Below the pieces are notes generated by a model. That model had not been told where the DNA came from. It ran no database searches and was given only the letters and a program-made list of their open reading frames with translations. A DNA stretch of 64,000 nt, from NCBI RefSeq assembly GCF_016745095.1, contig NZ_CP067087.1, positions 3,274,501 to 3,338,500 on the forward strand, in the 5' to 3' direction. Below are positions 63,485 through 64,000 of the stretch, one piece after another (position 1 is the first letter of the stretch; every line of letters starts with the position of its first letter). The DNA comes from Croceicoccus sp. YJ47. GTDB taxonomy: Bacteria > Pseudomonadota > Alphaproteobacteria > Sphingomonadales > Sphingomonadaceae. A program made the translations under genes and the position numbers.

Positions 63485-64000
63485 TCAGTCCGTGAGTTTC
63501 GCCCAGCCCGCGCCCGCGCCGTTGGCGCGCACGCAGGTGTCGATGAATTGCATCGACCGCAGCCCATCCTCGAGCCCCGGCAGGAAGGGGGCCTCTCCGC
63601 CGCGCAGGATGGTCGCGAAATCGCGGTAGAGATTGGCGAAGGATTCCAGATAGCCTTCGGGATGTCCGCCGGGAATCCGCGTCAGCCGCGTCGCTTCGGC
63701 GCCGAGCGTGGGGTCGCCCGCGCGCAACAGCTGCGTCGTCCCGTCGAGCTTGTGAAACAGGACGCTGTTCGGCGTTTCCTGATGCCAGACCATGCCGCCC
63801 GTCTCCCCGTAAACACGGATGCGCAGGCCGTTGAGCTCGCCAACCTCGATCTGGCTGGCGAGCAGCACGCCGCGCATCCCGCCTTCGAGGCGCAGAAGCA
63901 CGGTGCAATCGTCATCCAGCATCCGGCCCGGAACCACCGCGCCGAGATCGGGAAGAACCTCGGTGACCGCGCGGCCCGTCACGAATTCGGCGAGGTTGAA
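63485..64000 (-). CDS. Gfo/Idh/MocA family oxidoreductase, C-terminal part (cut by window end)
   Basis: About 171 C-terminal residues are present, entering the window as FNLAEFVTGRAVTEV. The stretch is the beta-sheet substrate domain: LLRLEGGMRGVLLASQIEVG, LRIRVYGETGGMVWHQE, GYLESFANLYRDFATIL and the closing LEDGLRSMQFIDTCVRANGA. The N-terminal NAD(P)-binding domain lies beyond the window. Family members oxidise or reduce sugars, often at C3. As first visible gene of the operon it fits a 3-keto-sugar pathway with the downstream isomerase and GMC dehydrogenase. Confidence 0.88.
   Translation of the reverse strand, partial: FNLAEFVTGRAVTEVLPDLGAVVPGRMLDDDCTVLLRLEGGMRGVLLASQIEVGELNGLRIRVYGETGGMVWHQETPNSVLFHKLDGTTQLLRAGDPTLGAEATRLTRIPGGHPEGYLESFANLYRDFATILRGGEAPFLPGLEDGLRSMQFIDTCVRANGAGAGWAKLTD

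Overview
The window is high-GC DNA (third codon positions almost all G or C) from an alphaproteobacterium, most likely Sphingomonadales and possibly Erythrobacteraceae. The basis is gene content and protein style rather than a marker phylogeny: TrmFO, a pyruvate dehydrogenase E1-beta with a fused lipoyl domain, a DOMON-like protein beside a NamZ-type DUF1343 protein, a vgr-related HExxH protein, and a LOV-HWE histidine kinase of the Erythrobacter type. I see no rRNA, tRNA, CRISPR array, insertion sequence or prophage.

Layout. Positions 1-41 kb are mostly housekeeping in short, tightly packed operons: radA-cvpA-NifU-like (minus), a large patatin-like protein, dnaK and dnaJ (minus) with a sigma-32-like promoter, PCu(A)C copper chaperone and a predicted metalloprotein, an EEP-family phosphodiesterase, a glycine-zipper lipoprotein, hrcA-grpE (minus) divergent from rph-rdgB-hemW-xerC, DUF2721 and DedA, rsmI-yraN-gshB (minus) divergent from an LpoA-like lipoprotein, parE, a MoxR/VWA pair, DOMON-like/NamZ, tyrS, PilZ, NYN-LOTUS, a TPR protein, gyrA, lysoplasmalogenase, trmFO, an EF-hand protein, a phytoene-synthase-like protein, pdhA-pdhB, an FtsB-like protein and a crotonase.

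Positions 41.5-53.5 kb form the most distinctive region. A LOV blue-light HWE histidine kinase is followed by a single-domain receiver that carries a one-base frameshift. Next come a membrane-anchored REC-Hpt protein and a five-gene, almost gapless operon: BcsB-like protein, GT2 synthase with an N-terminal MshEN/GspE-N-like domain, GT-C-like membrane protein, response regulator with a degenerate GGDEF domain, and outer-membrane-barrel-like protein. A GH113-like glycosidase and a second outer-membrane protein face it on the other strand. I read this as a secreted beta-glycan (exopolysaccharide) synthesis and export system under phosphorelay, and possibly c-di-GMP and light, control. The polymer and the regulatory wiring are inferred.

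Positions 53.5-64 kb hold apt and purU, then an accessory catabolic zone on the minus strand. Its first part is a meta-cleavage-like set: extradiol dioxygenase, C-C alpha/beta hydrolase, a frameshifted cupin and an FAH-family hydrolase. Upstream lie an operator-like inverted repeat and the wreck of a DHA2-type MFS transporter. The last part is an operon resembling glycoside 3-oxidation systems: Gfo/Idh/MocA oxidoreductase (cut by the window end), sugar isomerase/epimerase, Tat-exported small subunit and GMC flavoprotein.

The two single-base frameshifts (42.8 and 56.8 kb) may be real lesions or sequencing errors; reads are needed to decide.
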